From Ignavigranum ruoffiae (GTDB lineage: Bacteria; Bacillota; Bacilli; Lactobacillales; Aerococcaceae): a DNA stretch of 64,000 bases. The stretch lies in contig NZ_FOEN01000003.1 of assembly GCF_900110675.1 (NCBI RefSeq), positions 62,001 through 126,000 on the forward strand. The letters run 5' to 3'. The translations under genes were made by a program, and so were the position numbers. The notes beneath the pieces were generated by a model. It had not been told where the DNA came from and searched no databases. It saw only the letters and a program-made list of their open reading frames with translations. Every line of letters begins with the position of its first letter. Position 1 is the stretch's first letter. Positions 1 through 8,788 of this stretch are shown piece by piece.

Positions 1-619
1 GATAGGAAGTGTAAAAAATAATTAAGAAAATTCCGCTGCCTAATAAAATCAATTGCCCTTGACTTAAGTTGAGTAGCCAATCCAACATTGGGCCATGACC
101 AATAAAATTGATGACAAAGTATAAGGCAATCCACATACCCATAAAGGTCATAAAGACAATTTGCTTGGCTTTCTTGTAGCCAAATTTAAAGAGAAAAGGC
201 AATTGAATACAAGAAAATAAAATAGAAGCCGCTGCACTCATTGACACCCCAGTGAGACTAGCCTGCCAGTCAATCGGTTCACTAAATATTATTTTTAGCA
301 GACTATATAATAAGACAGCAAAAATCATGGCTGCTAAGTTCAGGCATAAGAGGGTTAAATAACGGCCCTGTACCACTGATTTCTTACCAATCCCAAATAC
401 GATGTATAAATTATCTAAACCGGCATCATCCGCGACCAAAAAGGGATAGGAAACATGGAAGGCAGCTAGGATAGGAATCATATTCACCACGATTTGGATT
501 TCACCAAAAATAATCGCATAAAAAGCAAAGAGCAGCGAGAATATCAGTAAATTCTTCAGGGTGAAGTAGGGACGAATCGCTAAATAATCTAAATGAAGGA
601 TTTGCTCAACAGCTTTCAT
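1..619 (-). CDS. ABC-2 type transporter permease, partial (runs off the left edge)
   Basis: The reading frame is open from an ATG at 619 to the window edge, giving at least 206 residues beginning MKAVEQILHLDYLAIRPYF. It is rich in hydrophobic segments (for example around residues 23-55, 83-105, 118-140 and 150-170), as in permeases of small ABC-2 exporters. Its ATG overlaps the TGA of the upstream ATPase gene as ATGA, so the two are translationally coupled and should form one exporter. With the GntR gene it makes a YtrA/YtrB-like cluster, a type known to respond to cell-wall stress in Bacillus. The substrate is unknown and the C-terminus is not in the window. Confidence 0.8.
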   Translation of the reverse strand, partial: MKAVEQILHLDYLAIRPYFTLKNLLIFSLLFAFYAIIFGEIQIVVNMIPILAAFHVSYPFLVADDAGLDNLYIVFGIGKKSVVQGRYLTLLCLNLAAMIFAVLLYSLLKIIFSEPIDWQASLTGVSMSAAASILFSCIQLPFLFKFGYKKAKQIVFMTFMGMWIALYFVINFIGHGPMLDWLLNLSQGQLILLGSGIFLIIFYTSY

Positions 620-1473
620 CTTTTATGCTTCCTCCTTAAATAAATCATGATTTGGTCAATCGAAGGCTGACTAGCGTGCCAGTCTTGGGGCAATGCTTGC
701 TGATACTTACTTTCGATTAAGGCTTCGAAATGATCATCCATCTGCTTACAAGCCACAACAGGGGGAATCTGATTATCTGCTAAACTATCCAAAGGTCCCT
801 TCACTAGCAGATATTTAGCTAACAAGTCGTCCTTCGTACCCTGAAAGATGAGCTGGCCATCTTGAATATAGATGAGATAATCAGCAATCGCTTCTAGGTC
901 GGCCGTAATATGGGTCGAGAAGACAACTGAACGTGCTTCATCCTGAACGAAATCTTGCAATAAATCCGTCAACTCTTCACGAAAAATAGGATCCAAACCG
1001 GAAGTAGGTTCATCAAGAATCAGGGTATTTGCTTGGTGGGATAATGCAATGGCTAACATTAACTTGATGGTCATCCCACGAGAAAGTTCCTTAACTTTCA
1101 ATGATGGATTAATCCCGTATTCATTGAGTAATTGATAGTATGTTTCACTTTGCCACCCTTGGTAACCTATTTGCATCACATCATTAATGTCGTTACCCGA
1201 CCAATCTTTAGCCAAAATTGGTTCATCCATAATAATGCCAATATCTTGTAAATACTGACCCGTAGTTGATTGGACCGTTTGATCTTTATAATATATTTGG
1301 CCTTGATCAGGCTCAATTAAAGATAGAATCAGCTTGATGAAAGTTGTCTTTCCTGATCCGTTGGGACCAATGATACCTGTGACATAGCCTTGAGGAATCT
1401 CAGTATTAACCCCATCCAAACGAAAATGTTGGAATGTCTTACTAAGCCCTTGACAAGAAATTAAATTAGTCAT
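616..1473 (-). CDS. ABC transporter ATP-binding protein (YtrB-like)
   Basis: This is the ATPase of an ABC exporter that energises the permease encoded next. Walker A is GPNGSGKTT (about residue 36), the signature is LSRGMTIKL (about 130) and Walker B is TLILDEPTSGLD (about 150), followed by an H-loop STHI. An in-frame GTG lies at 1482, but I chose the ATG at 1473 because it has an AGGGGTGG ribosome binding site at good spacing. The start overlaps the end of the GntR gene and the stop overlaps the permease start. The family (BcrA/YtrB) is clear; the cargo cannot be told from sequence. Confidence 0.9.
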   Translation of the reverse strand: MTNLISCQGLSKTFQHFRLDGVNTEIPQGYVTGIIGPNGSGKTTFIKLILSLIEPDQGQIYYKDQTVQSTTGQYLQDIGIIMDEPILAKDWSGNDINDVMQIGYQGWQSETYYQLLNEYGINPSLKVKELSRGMTIKLMLAIALSHQANTLILDEPTSGLDPIFREELTDLLQDFVQDEARSVVFSTHITADLEAIADYLIYIQDGQLIFQGTKDDLLAKYLLVKGPLDSLADNQIPPVVACKQMDDHFEALIESKYQQALPQDWHASQPSIDQIMIYLRRKHKR

Positions 1474-1849
1474 CGACACCACCCCTATCTAATAATTTCA
1501 AAAGTTCAATCAATTCTGATTGATCAATCTGATATAAAGCAGCCAAACTTAACACTTCTTCCAACTTACTTTCAATTTGTTTGAGAATTTCTTCTCGCTC
1601 TAACTCATGATTACGGGGAGCCACAAATGTACCCAATCCCTGGCGACTGATAATGTATCCTTCAGCCTCGAGCACATCATAAGCTTTTTTAACCGTTAAG
1701 ATGCTCACCTTCAACGACTTTGATAGGTGTCGAATTGAGGGTAAGGGATGATCTTCTGCAATTTTCCCTTGTAGAATATTATCTTTAATGGCTTCCTTAA
1801 TCTGTTCATATAGGGCCTGACTCGAATCATTGCGCAATATAATATTCAT
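1466..1849 (-). CDS. GntR-family transcriptional regulator, YtrA subfamily
   Basis: A 127-residue protein with an N-terminal winged helix (residues about 10-75, ending in the GntR wing motif ISRQGLGTFV) and a short C-terminal tail instead of a large effector domain. That architecture defines the YtrA subfamily. It is the first gene of the GntR-ATPase-permease operon and probably represses it. The start ATG at 1849 follows GGGAGGTGG. Three 10-bp direct repeats cover its promoter and are the likely operator. Confidence 0.9.
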   Translation of the reverse strand: MNIILRNDSSQALYEQIKEAIKDNILQGKIAEDHPLPSIRHLSKSLKVSILTVKKAYDVLEAEGYIISRQGLGTFVAPRNHELEREEILKQIESKLEEVLSLAALYQIDQSELIELLKLLDRGGVDD

Positions 1850-1870
1850 TCAGCCACCTCCCATTTCATA

Positions 1871-1903
1871 TAACAGTATATAACAGTACATAACACCAGT
1901 CAA
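1871..1903 (-). promoter_or_regulatory. Promoter of the gntR-ABC operon with built-in direct repeats
   Basis: On the minus strand TTGACT (1898-1903) and TATACT (1875-1880) are exactly 17 bp apart. The spacer and -10 box consist of tandem 10-bp repeats of the form TATAACAGTA / TATAACAGTA / CATAACACCA on the plus strand. Repeats inside a promoter spacer suit repression by the GntR protein encoded just downstream. Confidence 0.65.
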
Positions 1904-1910
1904 GCTGACT

Positions 1911-1943
1911 CAGATAAAAAAGACTGCCTTAAGTGGCAGTCTT
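1911..1943 (-). terminator. Rho-independent terminator after the DUF1801 gene
   Basis: The arms AAGACTGCC (1920-1928) and GGCAGTCTT (1935-1943) form a 9-bp stem. Read leftward the stem is followed by a T-run (A-run at 1915-1920 on the plus strand). It ends the operon that runs from the response regulator at 5933 to the DUF1801 gene. Confidence 0.8.
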
Positions 1944-2048
1944 CCTTCATAAGGATATTTACTAATAATTCGCTCAAGAACATTCTATGCTGATTCTCTT
2001 AAGTTGGACTCTTTGGTTTACCTCTACGGGTCACGCAAATCTTGACAT

Positions 2049-2471
2049 TTAAAGACTCAAATTATTTTTCTGGACGGTATATTCTAACGATGCCTGGATC
2101 ATCTGCTTCAAGATATCCAGACGAATATCCGCTAATTTATTAACATAAATACACATCTTACCTTGCTTATGCTTACCTAATTGAGCCAATAATTCAGCCC
2201 GTTCAGGAAAATCTTCAGCCAAATATAGGGCAAAACGCGCTTGACGTGGCGCAAAGGCGACAAGAGTAGATACCCCTTCACGGCCCGCCGGGGTCTGATA
2301 ATTATATTGACCAAAGCCTATAATCCCTGGATACCAAATCTTAGCCGGATACGAACTCACTTCTTCAAAAAGTTTGACTAAAACACGGCTCTCCTCTTGT
2401 TTCTTCTTTGAGGCCAGGCTTTCAATATATGCTTCAACCGCTTGGCCAGTTGGTTTAAATTTCTGACTCAT
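2049..2471 (-). CDS. DUF1801 (YdhG-like) domain protein
   Basis: A 140-residue soluble protein that reads as a DUF1801/YdhG-like fold. The N-terminal helix contains AVEAYIESLASKKKQEES, the central part KIWYPGIIGFGQYNY, and the C-terminal half a LAEDFPERAELLAQLGKHK segment. Some relatives are called iron chaperones, but the biochemical role is unsettled. Its start overlaps the end of the histidine kinase gene by 17 bp, so it is the last gene of the two-component/ABC operon. Why it sits there is unknown. Confidence 0.75.
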   Translation of the reverse strand: MSQKFKPTGQAVEAYIESLASKKKQEESRVLVKLFEEVSSYPAKIWYPGIIGFGQYNYQTPAGREGVSTLVAFAPRQARFALYLAEDFPERAELLAQLGKHKQGKMCIYVNKLADIRLDILKQMIQASLEYTVQKNNLSL

Positions 2472-3378
2472 CGCTGTCCCTCCTAACTAATAGCGGAAAA
2501 TATAAACTAATTACTAGCTTAGCCTCTTCCAGCTGAAGCTCCATGCTGCCCCCGAGTCTTTGCAGAGCAGAATGCACAATCGATAGACCTAAACCACTAT
2601 TTCCCGAAGTTCGTGAGGCGTTGGCCTGGTAGAATCGTTCGGTCAATCGTTGCAGATCTGCATTAAAATCCTGTTTTAAAGGATTGGAAATGCGAAATAC
2701 AGCCTGCTTGTTTGCTTTCGATAATGATAAAGTTAGGGTTAAATGTTCTTGCCCATGATCCAAGACATTCTTCATCAAATTATCCACAATAGCATCTAAG
2801 AGAAAATCATTGGCCAAACAAACTTCATTGCTTAAGCTAAATTCTGCCTGCGTTTTAAAACCAGCCTTTTCTAACTGATCATAATAGATAAAGATTCGTT
2901 GGACCAGACTTTCTTGTAAATTCATCGGCTTTAAATCAATCAGCGCTGATTGATCTTCTAATCGCATCAACAAAAACAAACGGTCTAATAATAAATTAAG
3001 CTTATTTAATCGCTGATAAATAATCGTAAAGTAGCGGTCGCGATCGTCTTGATTCTCTGATTCTTCCAGTAACTGAATATAACCGACCAAACTGGTCAAA
3101 GGCGTTCGAACATCGTGGGAGAGATTGGTCATCAACTCATCCATCTGCCTCTCTTTAGCTTGAATTTGCTTTCTTAACAACCTTTCTTGTTCAATGGTCT
3201 GATTAATACGAGCCACCAAGTTAGAAATTTCTGGACTATAAAGTTCTTGAGTTAACAATTGATTGGTTGTTACTTGAGACATCTCTTGGAGTTGTTGAGA
3301 AAGTTGACGGATCTGATAACGATAATAAAATAGCACCCCCAAAATAATCAATAAAGCTAACACTAAAATGATTATCAT
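2455..3378 (-). CDS. Sensor histidine kinase of an ABC-transporter-linked two-component system
   Basis: A 307-residue kinase with one N-terminal membrane helix (residues 1-20), a coiled linker and no evident extracellular domain. The H-box is NLSHDVRTPLTSLVGY (His about 91), the N-box NLMKNVLDHG and the G-box GNSGLGLSIV. The small membrane part resembles intramembrane-sensing kinases that act with ABC exporters. Here the exporter genes (3398-5174) lie directly upstream and the response regulator is at 5247-5933, so kinase, regulator and transporter probably form one detoxification/antibiotic-sensing unit. Confidence 0.9.
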   Translation of the reverse strand: MIIILVLALLIILGVLFYYRYQIRQLSQQLQEMSQVTTNQLLTQELYSPEISNLVARINQTIEQERLLRKQIQAKERQMDELMTNLSHDVRTPLTSLVGYIQLLEESENQDDRDRYFTIIYQRLNKLNLLLDRLFLLMRLEDQSALIDLKPMNLQESLVQRIFIYYDQLEKAGFKTQAEFSLSNEVCLANDFLLDAIVDNLMKNVLDHGQEHLTLTLSLSKANKQAVFRISNPLKQDFNADLQRLTERFYQANASRTSGNSGLGLSIVHSALQRLGGSMELQLEEAKLVISLYFPLLVRRDSDESEI

Positions 3379-3397
3379 GAGGATGCCCCCTTATTTC

Positions 3398-4267
3398 TTA
3401 ATGTTCAAAATTAAAATCCATCCGATAAATTTGCCAATAATTAAATAGATATAATAGAAGAATCATTATCAAACCACGAATTAATAAAGGTAAAATTTGT
3501 CCCTCAAATTGGGTTCCCATTTGTAATAACTGGCTGGAATACAGCTGTTGAACCAAATCGATTCCTAGACTATTCTCGATAATCGTCAATAATTGAGTAT
3601 GGAGACCCATACCCATCAAGGTTGCTATCACAATCGTTGTCACCTTGTTTTGACTGAATAACATAACCATCACGGACACTAAACAAATAATCATTAAGAG
3701 ACTGAGTTGAGGGAGTATCAGTTGCAGATGGTCACGCCAGTGAATCTGAGTCATGAATTGGCCAGATAACAGTTCATTAATTACCGCAAAGATCATATTA
3801 TTCAGCAAGAGTACGGGATAGAAGCAAGCTACACTGACTATTTTAGCTAGCAACCATTTCCATTTAGCACCTGACAAAGGGAGCATATTCTTTAGAAATC
3901 CTGAAGAAAAATCGGCCGCGACAAAGTTTGCTAAATAAATATATGCAAAAACTATCACCATCGGGAAATTATCAATCACAAAGCGATCAAAGATCATGCT
4001 AGCTTTGACTTCGGCCTGATTGGCTAAGAATTCTTCTTCGGTCATGATTTGCCCGCCCTCAGTAGATCGCTCAATGACTAGACCCGATTGCTCATCCGGT
4101 TGACTTTGATTCATCGCTTCTTGCTGATAATCTGCATAAGTCTGCTGAACTTCATGATAATTAATGAAAGTCATTAAAGCCAGAAACAGATTAATCATCA
4201 ATAATCCCAACCACAAACCTTTTGAATTAAACATACGACGAATATCATAACGGATAAAATTAAGCAT
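3398..4267 (-). CDS. ABC-2 type transporter permease (BcrB/lantibiotic-immunity-like)
   Basis: A 289-residue membrane protein. The N-terminal helix (about 17-37) is followed by a long extracytoplasmic loop (about 38-95) and then five hydrophobic segments. This matches the ABC-2 permease layout of bacitracin or lantibiotic resistance exporters. Its start overlaps the end of the ATPase gene by 8 bp. Together they should form an exporter under the adjacent two-component system. The substrate is not readable. Confidence 0.8.
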   Translation of the reverse strand: MLNFIRYDIRRMFNSKGLWLGLLMINLFLALMTFINYHEVQQTYADYQQEAMNQSQPDEQSGLVIERSTEGGQIMTEEEFLANQAEVKASMIFDRFVIDNFPMVIVFAYIYLANFVAADFSSGFLKNMLPLSGAKWKWLLAKIVSVACFYPVLLLNNMIFAVINELLSGQFMTQIHWRDHLQLILPQLSLLMIICLVSVMVMLFSQNKVTTIVIATLMGMGLHTQLLTIIENSLGIDLVQQLYSSQLLQMGTQFEGQILPLLIRGLIMILLLYLFNYWQIYRMDFNFEH

Positions 4268-5174
4268 GATCTTGCCCTCCTGTCATCTTCATAAAATAAT
4301 CTTCCAAACTCGCTTGATCCACGGTAAAGCTATCGAATAAGATGGCTGAACGAATCAGCTGGTGAGCCAACATCGGCGCTTGGTTCATATATTCAAAGAT
4401 ATGAAGTTCTGTGGGCGTGACCATGGTATAATTTTTCAAATTAAAATGTTCTTCTAAATGGGCAACAACTTGACTTAAATGATTTCCCGTGATGGTAATA
4501 TGATCTTGGTTTTCGATCTTCAATTGCTCCATACTGGCTTCTTTAATCAGTCTACCCTGATCGATGATTCCAATCCGATTGACTAATTTCGCTAGTTCCC
4601 CCAGTATATGTGAGGAGACAATCACGGTAATATCTTTTTCAATATTTAATCGCTGAATAATCTGCCGAAAATCAACAATCCCTTGCGGATCCATCCCATT
4701 GGTCGGCTCATCCAAGAGTAAAATATCGGGATCTCCGACTAAAGCCAAAGCTAAGCCTAAGCGCTGTTTCATCCCCAAAGAGAAATTCTTGGCTTTCTTC
4801 TTGCCCGCTTGGCTCAACTGAACTAAAGATAATAATTCCTCAATATAACCAGGTCGTCGAATCCCATATAAAATGCATTTTAAATTCAGATTCTCATAGG
4901 CTGACAAATTCGGATAAAAACCTGGCGCCTCAATTAAAGAACCTATTCGCAAAGAATGACTATCCTTTGCCGATAATTCCTTTCCTTGAATAAATAACTT
5001 TCCTTGATGGTGAATTTGTCGATTAATAATCTTCATTAAGGTCGTCTTGCCTGCACCATTGCGACCGATTAAACCATAGATATCGCCTGGATAAACATGA
5101 AAATCAACCTGGTCCAGGGCCAAGTGTCCTTGATAGTCCTTGGACAGATTGGCACTTTCTATCATCGCTTGCAT
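4260..5174 (-). CDS. ABC transporter ATP-binding protein (BcrA-like)
   Basis: A 304-residue ATPase with Walker A GRNGAGKTT (about 38), signature FSLGMKQRLG (about 132), Walker B LLLDEPTNGMDP and H-loop SSHIL. The C-terminal 80 residues beyond the core match the BcrA/antimicrobial-peptide exporter group. The ATG at 5174 has GGAGGAAGAAAG upstream. The gap to the response regulator carries a promoter with three 11-bp-spaced direct repeats, so transporter expression is likely induced by that regulator. Confidence 0.9.
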   Translation of the reverse strand: MQAMIESANLSKDYQGHLALDQVDFHVYPGDIYGLIGRNGAGKTTLMKIINRQIHHQGKLFIQGKELSAKDSHSLRIGSLIEAPGFYPNLSAYENLNLKCILYGIRRPGYIEELLSLVQLSQAGKKKAKNFSLGMKQRLGLALALVGDPDILLLDEPTNGMDPQGIVDFRQIIQRLNIEKDITVIVSSHILGELAKLVNRIGIIDQGRLIKEASMEQLKIENQDHITITGNHLSQVVAHLEEHFNLKNYTMVTPTELHIFEYMNQAPMLAHQLIRSAILFDSFTVDQASLEDYFMKMTGGQDHA

Positions 5175-5199
5175 CTTTCTTCCTCCTTATCTAATGCCT

Positions 5200-5242
5200 A
5201 CTATACCGTCTAAAGATAAGTAAAGAATAAAGGAAAGATAAA
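5200..5242 (-). promoter_or_regulatory. Candidate response-regulator-activated promoter of the ABC/kinase genes
   Basis: Plus-strand hexamers GATAAG (5215), AATAAA (5226) and GATAAA (5237) repeat every 11 bp, the helical spacing used by OmpR-family regulators. A good -10 box (TATAGT on the minus strand, 5200-5205) lies 9 bp downstream, and no good -35 box is visible. This is the pattern of an activator-dependent promoter and suggests control by the regulator at 5247-5933. Confidence 0.5.
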
Positions 5243-5246
5243 GAAT

Positions 5247-5933
5247 TTATAAAGATGTTGGCAATAAACGAAAACCTACACCCCAAACTGTTTCAATCCA
5301 TTCCTGACCAGTTTGATTCAGTAAACGACGGCGTAAATTACTAATATGAACATGAATCGTTTTGTCATCAGCATAATAATCTTCTTCCCAAGCACTAGTA
5401 AACAATTCTTGCTTGGTAAATATCTTTTGGGGATGTTTTAGAAATAAGACCAATAACTTACGTTCCTGGGGAGTAAGTTGAATCTCATGTTCCTGATAGG
5501 TCAATAATTGTGTCTTGAGATGATAAGACAAACCCTGATATTGATATACTTGCTCGTTGGGGGCTGGATTCTGATATTGTCTCTTCAAACAAACATGGAT
5601 ACGAGCTGCTAATTCTTTCAAATCAAAAGGTTTAACCAGATAATCATCGGCTCCATGTTCTAATAACTTGACCTTGTCATCCACTGAACTTTTGGCTGAA
5701 ATCACAATGACCGGAATCGCAAAGGTCTGACGAATCTCCGAGAGTAAATCCTCGCCGCTCAGCCCCGGTAACATTAAATCTAATAAGATTAAATCAAAGG
5801 TCTCCTGAGCTAGAATCATCCGTCCTTCGGTCCCCGAGAAAGCAGTGACGACCTGATATCCCTGCTTGCTTAAGCTTTCGACTAATAATTGATTAATTTG
5901 GACATCATCTTCGATTAATAAAATTCTTGCCAC
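5247..5933 (-). CDS. OmpR-family response regulator
   Basis: A 228-residue regulator. The receiver domain (1-115) has acidic pocket residues at LIEDD, the phospho-acceptor in LILLDLMLPG (Asp about 52) and the conserved VKPF. The C-terminal winged helix (about 130-225) has the motif KTIHVHISNLRRRL. It is the first gene of the operon that contains the ABC exporter and the histidine kinase. The start is a GTG with GGAG eight bases upstream. It probably activates the exporter genes when a wall-active compound is sensed. Confidence 0.92.
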   Translation of the reverse strand: MARILLIEDDVQINQLLVESLSKQGYQVVTAFSGTEGRMILAQETFDLILLDLMLPGLSGEDLLSEIRQTFAIPVIVISAKSSVDDKVKLLEHGADDYLVKPFDLKELAARIHVCLKRQYQNPAPNEQVYQYQGLSYHLKTQLLTYQEHEIQLTPQERKLLVLFLKHPQKIFTKQELFTSAWEEDYYADDKTIHVHISNLRRRLLNQTGQEWIETVWGVGFRLLPTSL

Positions 5934-5949
5934 AATAGGTCTCCAACTT

Positions 5950-6897
5950 TTATTTTGCTTCTTGAATCAAGGGGTTATTTTCGCGCAAGACTTTCACTGA
6001 ATAAGCTAATTTATCAGCTTCTTCTGCTGAAAGTTCTGGAGTTAAAACTTGGCGAATCCCCTGTCTGCCTAGAATACAAGGTACAGAAATATAAACATCT
6101 TCGTGACCGTATTCGCCTTGTAAGAGAGTAGATAGCATTAATAGTTCATTCTCATCGCCAAAGATAGCTTTACAAATCCGGGTCAAAGCCATGGCCACAC
6201 CATAATAGGTAGCTCCTTTGGCTTCAATAATCTTATAGGCAGCATCACGTGTCTTCTCATAGAGCGCTTCTAGCTCTTCTTGATTCAATTGACGATCTTC
6301 TAATAAATCAATCAAAGGGACCCCGGCCACTTTAGCAATTGACCAAGCAACAAATTCTGAATCGCCATGTTCGCCGAAGACACAAGCATTAATTGCCCGA
6401 GCAGAGATATTAAAGAGTTGACTTAATTGATAACGTAAGCGGGCAGTATCTAAAGCCGTCCCAGAACCAATCACGCGTTCCTTAGCAAAGTCTGAAGTTT
6501 TCCAAACGGCGTATGAAATAATATCGACTGGATTGGAAGCCACTAAGAAAATCCCATCAAAACCAGAAGCCACCACATCTTTAGTGATTGCGCTGGCAAT
6601 TTTAACGTTTGTTTGAATTAATTCTAGACGTGTTTGACCCGGTTTCTGAGCAATTCCAGCACAAATGACGACAATATCTGCATCGTGACAATCGCTATAA
6701 TCGCCATGCCATACATTCACTTTCGCCGTAAAATTAGCCAGACCATCTTGCATATCGGCGGCATCGGCAGCCACTTTCGCCGTATTTAAATCAATCATGA
6801 CCAATTCATCACAGATATCTTGATTTAAGGCTGCAAAGGCAAAGCTAGCTCCGACAGATCCTGTCCCTATTAATACAATTTTGCGTGCTGATTTCAT
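5950..6897 (-). CDS. ldh: L-lactate dehydrogenase
   Basis: NAD-dependent reduction of pyruvate to L-lactate, the last step of homolactic fermentation. The nucleotide-binding loop GTGSVGASFA is near the N-terminus, Gln in GIAQKPGQTR gives lactate (not malate) specificity, NPVD and GSGTALDTARLR carry the substrate arginine, and FGEHGDSE holds the catalytic histidine. Two adjacent ATGs (6900, 6897) follow AAGGAGG; the second is better spaced and gives 315 residues, the usual size. It is apparently a single-gene unit with its own promoter. Confidence 0.95.
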   Translation of the reverse strand: MKSARKIVLIGTGSVGASFAFAALNQDICDELVMIDLNTAKVAADAADMQDGLANFTAKVNVWHGDYSDCHDADIVVICAGIAQKPGQTRLELIQTNVKIASAITKDVVASGFDGIFLVASNPVDIISYAVWKTSDFAKERVIGSGTALDTARLRYQLSQLFNISARAINACVFGEHGDSEFVAWSIAKVAGVPLIDLLEDRQLNQEELEALYEKTRDAAYKIIEAKGATYYGVAMALTRICKAIFGDENELLMLSTLLQGEYGHEDVYISVPCILGRQGIRQVLTPELSAEEADKLAYSVKVLRENNPLIQEAK

Positions 6898-6925
6898 CAT
6901 AATCCTCCTTAATATGCTTTTATTC

Positions 6926-6955
6926 ATTATATCACAAAGTAATTTTATCACTGAA
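6926..6955 (-). promoter_or_regulatory. Likely ldh promoter
   Basis: The minus strand carries an extended -10 box, TGATATAAT (TATAAT at 6926-6931), about 25 bp before the ribosome binding site. The -35 region is poor (TTCAGT-like). The -10 match is good, but the whole promoter is only a reading. Confidence 0.45.
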
Positions 6956-7001
6956 GCTAAGCTGATACAAAACTCTTCAAGTTATCATATTAATTTCAAA
7001 G

Positions 7002-7745
7002 TCAAATTTGCCAATGGCTCTGCTCGCTGGCTAAGTGAACTGGACCTTGGAACATATTCTGAGCTGCTTTCTTAATGGCTTGATGAGAGCCATCTGAAGG
7101 TAAATGAGTTAGTACCAATCGCTTGACCTTAGCTGCTTGAGCTAATTCGCCGGCTTCCTGACCACTCATATGCCCTCGCCCACTGCTGTGTTTACTTTCT
7201 GCGCTAACCGTAGCCTCTGATAATAAGAGGTCTGTCCCTTGAACAAAGGAAATGAGTTCGGGAAAATAAGCTGTATCCCCGGTGTAGGCCCATTGCTTAT
7301 TCCCTTGCGAAATCTTGATCGCATAAGCGGGAATCGTATGCCTCACAGACATCACTGACATCTGAAGATCCAAGATATTAAAAGAATTAATCGATGATAA
7401 TGAATGAAGTTGAAATTGTTCCGTCTCAAAGCGTTGGTAGATGGTGTGTGGTTGCTCGGGTAGATAAAGCGAGAGAGGGTGCTGGCGCAAACCTCGTCTT
7501 TTGGCGACAATCAGCGCATGATCCAACGTTAATAAATCAGCGACATGATCATTATGAAGATGACTGATTATAACCGCATCCAAATCATGTAGCGCCTGTA
7601 AGTGCGAAAGTTTCAGTAAGGAGCCACTGCCACAATCTATCAACACCTTAGCCTGATCACTGGTGAGTAAATAGCCCGAGGCTGCAGATCCTTCAACCGG
7701 AAACCCTCCATAAAAACCTAAAATATCCAAGGATAAAACCATCAT
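7002..7745 (-). CDS. Metallo-beta-lactamase-fold hydrolase (YhfI/RNase Z-like)
   Basis: A metal-dependent hydrolase with the signature HLHNDHVADL, a second metal-site segment YTGDTAYFPEL, GHMSGQEAGELA and a final THL. It resembles B. subtilis YhfI and the phosphodiesterase branch of the fold. The start is the ATG at 7745 (or 7742), which overlaps the TAA of the preceding ATPase gene and has AAGGAAGGGG upstream; an upstream in-frame start at 7778 would lie inside that gene. It is the last gene of the surE-ABC operon, which suggests a phosphate-ester substrate, but this is inference. Confidence 0.8.
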   Translation of the reverse strand: MMVLSLDILGFYGGFPVEGSAASGYLLTSDQAKVLIDCGSGSLLKLSHLQALHDLDAVIISHLHNDHVADLLTLDHALIVAKRRGLRQHPLSLYLPEQPHTIYQRFETEQFQLHSLSSINSFNILDLQMSVMSVRHTIPAYAIKISQGNKQWAYTGDTAYFPELISFVQGTDLLLSEATVSAESKHSSGRGHMSGQEAGELAQAAKVKRLVLTHLPSDGSHQAIKKAAQNMFQGPVHLASEQSHWQI

Positions 7746-8788
7746 TAGACCCCTTCCTTGGGCCGTATACTTACCCAATCCTGATAGTCATATTGTTGAG
7801 AAATCGGAGTATGTACGCTAATCGTTTGCTGATTCTCGAGTTGAATCATATAGTGTAATTCTTTTCCTTGAAATTGGCGGGCTTGAATTTGTCCAACAAG
7901 ACCACTATGTTCAGCAGGCAGAAGTTCAATCTCTTCAGGTCGTAGCAAATATAACCGGTCGGCTTTAATTTGAGGATCAGTCCCCAAATCCGGCCAAACA
8001 ATTTGAGTATCCTGAACCCGAAAGCCTTGATCCGACCATTGCCCGGAAATCAAATTAGCTTTGCTAACAAAATTAGCCACAAATGAAGTCTTTGGTTGAT
8101 AATAGATTTCATAAGGAGTTCCTACTTGTTCAATACTTCCTGCACGCATCACAATAATCCGGTCAGCCATCGCCAACGCTTCACTTTGATCGTGAGTGAC
8201 ATAGACGATTGAAGATTGAGTCAACTGATGTAATTTCTGAATTTCAGCACGCATCTCAATTCTAAGTTCTGCATCTAAACTTGATAAGGGTTCATCCATT
8301 AATAGTAATCCTGGTTTGGGCGCAATCGCTCGAGCCAGAGCTACTCGCTGTTTCTGCCCCCCAGAGAGTTGACCGGGTAGACGATCTGCCAAACTAGCCA
8401 AGCCCACACTCTCCAAAACTTCCTCAATCCGTTTATTTATCTGGTTGGCCACCAAGTTGGGTCTAAATCGATGGTACATTAAAGGAAACTTAATATGATC
8501 GCCAACCGTTAGATGAGGCCACAATGCAAAATTCTGAAAAACCATTCCAATATTACGCTCTTCGGGAGCAAGGACTTGATCCTGATTGGAAACTAATAAA
8601 TCGTCCAAATAAATTTCTCCTGAACTTGGCTTCTCAAAACCAGCTAATAATCTAAGTAAGGTGGTCTTCCCACATCCAGATGGGCCAAGGATAGCTACAA
8701 ACTCTCCTTGCTGAATCTCCAGATTAATATCAATTAAAGCTTGATAATCTCCGTAAAATTTACTGATATGATTGATTCGAGTTGTCAT
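7745..8788 (-). CDS. ABC importer ATP-binding protein (FbpC/PotA-like, class CUT/FeT)
   Basis: A 347-residue importer ATPase with Walker A GPSGCGKTT (about 36), Q-loop, signature LSGGQKQRVALARA (about 140), Walker B LLLMDEPLSSLD and switch YVTHDQSEAL. The C-terminal TOBE-like domain is about 270-347. It pairs with the double permease upstream (8785) and the binding protein at 10540. The family includes iron(III), 2-aminoethylphosphonate, spermidine and sugar-phosphate importers. The operon context (surE, MBL hydrolase, Pho-like boxes) favours a phosphorus compound. Confidence 0.88.
   Translation of the reverse strand: MTTRINHISKFYGDYQALIDINLEIQQGEFVAILGPSGCGKTTLLRLLAGFEKPSSGEIYLDDLLVSNQDQVLAPEERNIGMVFQNFALWPHLTVGDHIKFPLMYHRFRPNLVANQINKRIEEVLESVGLASLADRLPGQLSGGQKQRVALARAIAPKPGLLLMDEPLSSLDAELRIEMRAEIQKLHQLTQSSIVYVTHDQSEALAMADRIIVMRAGSIEQVGTPYEIYYQPKTSFVANFVSKANLISGQWSDQGFRVQDTQIVWPDLGTDPQIKADRLYLLRPEEIELLPAEHSGLVGQIQARQFQGKELHYMIQLENQQTISVHTPISQQYDYQDWVSIRPKEGV

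Noticed and set aside
6881-7075. Rightward 64-residue frame between ldh and the MBL gene
   Set aside because: It overlaps the ldh start and the end of the MBL-fold gene in antisense and has no RBS.
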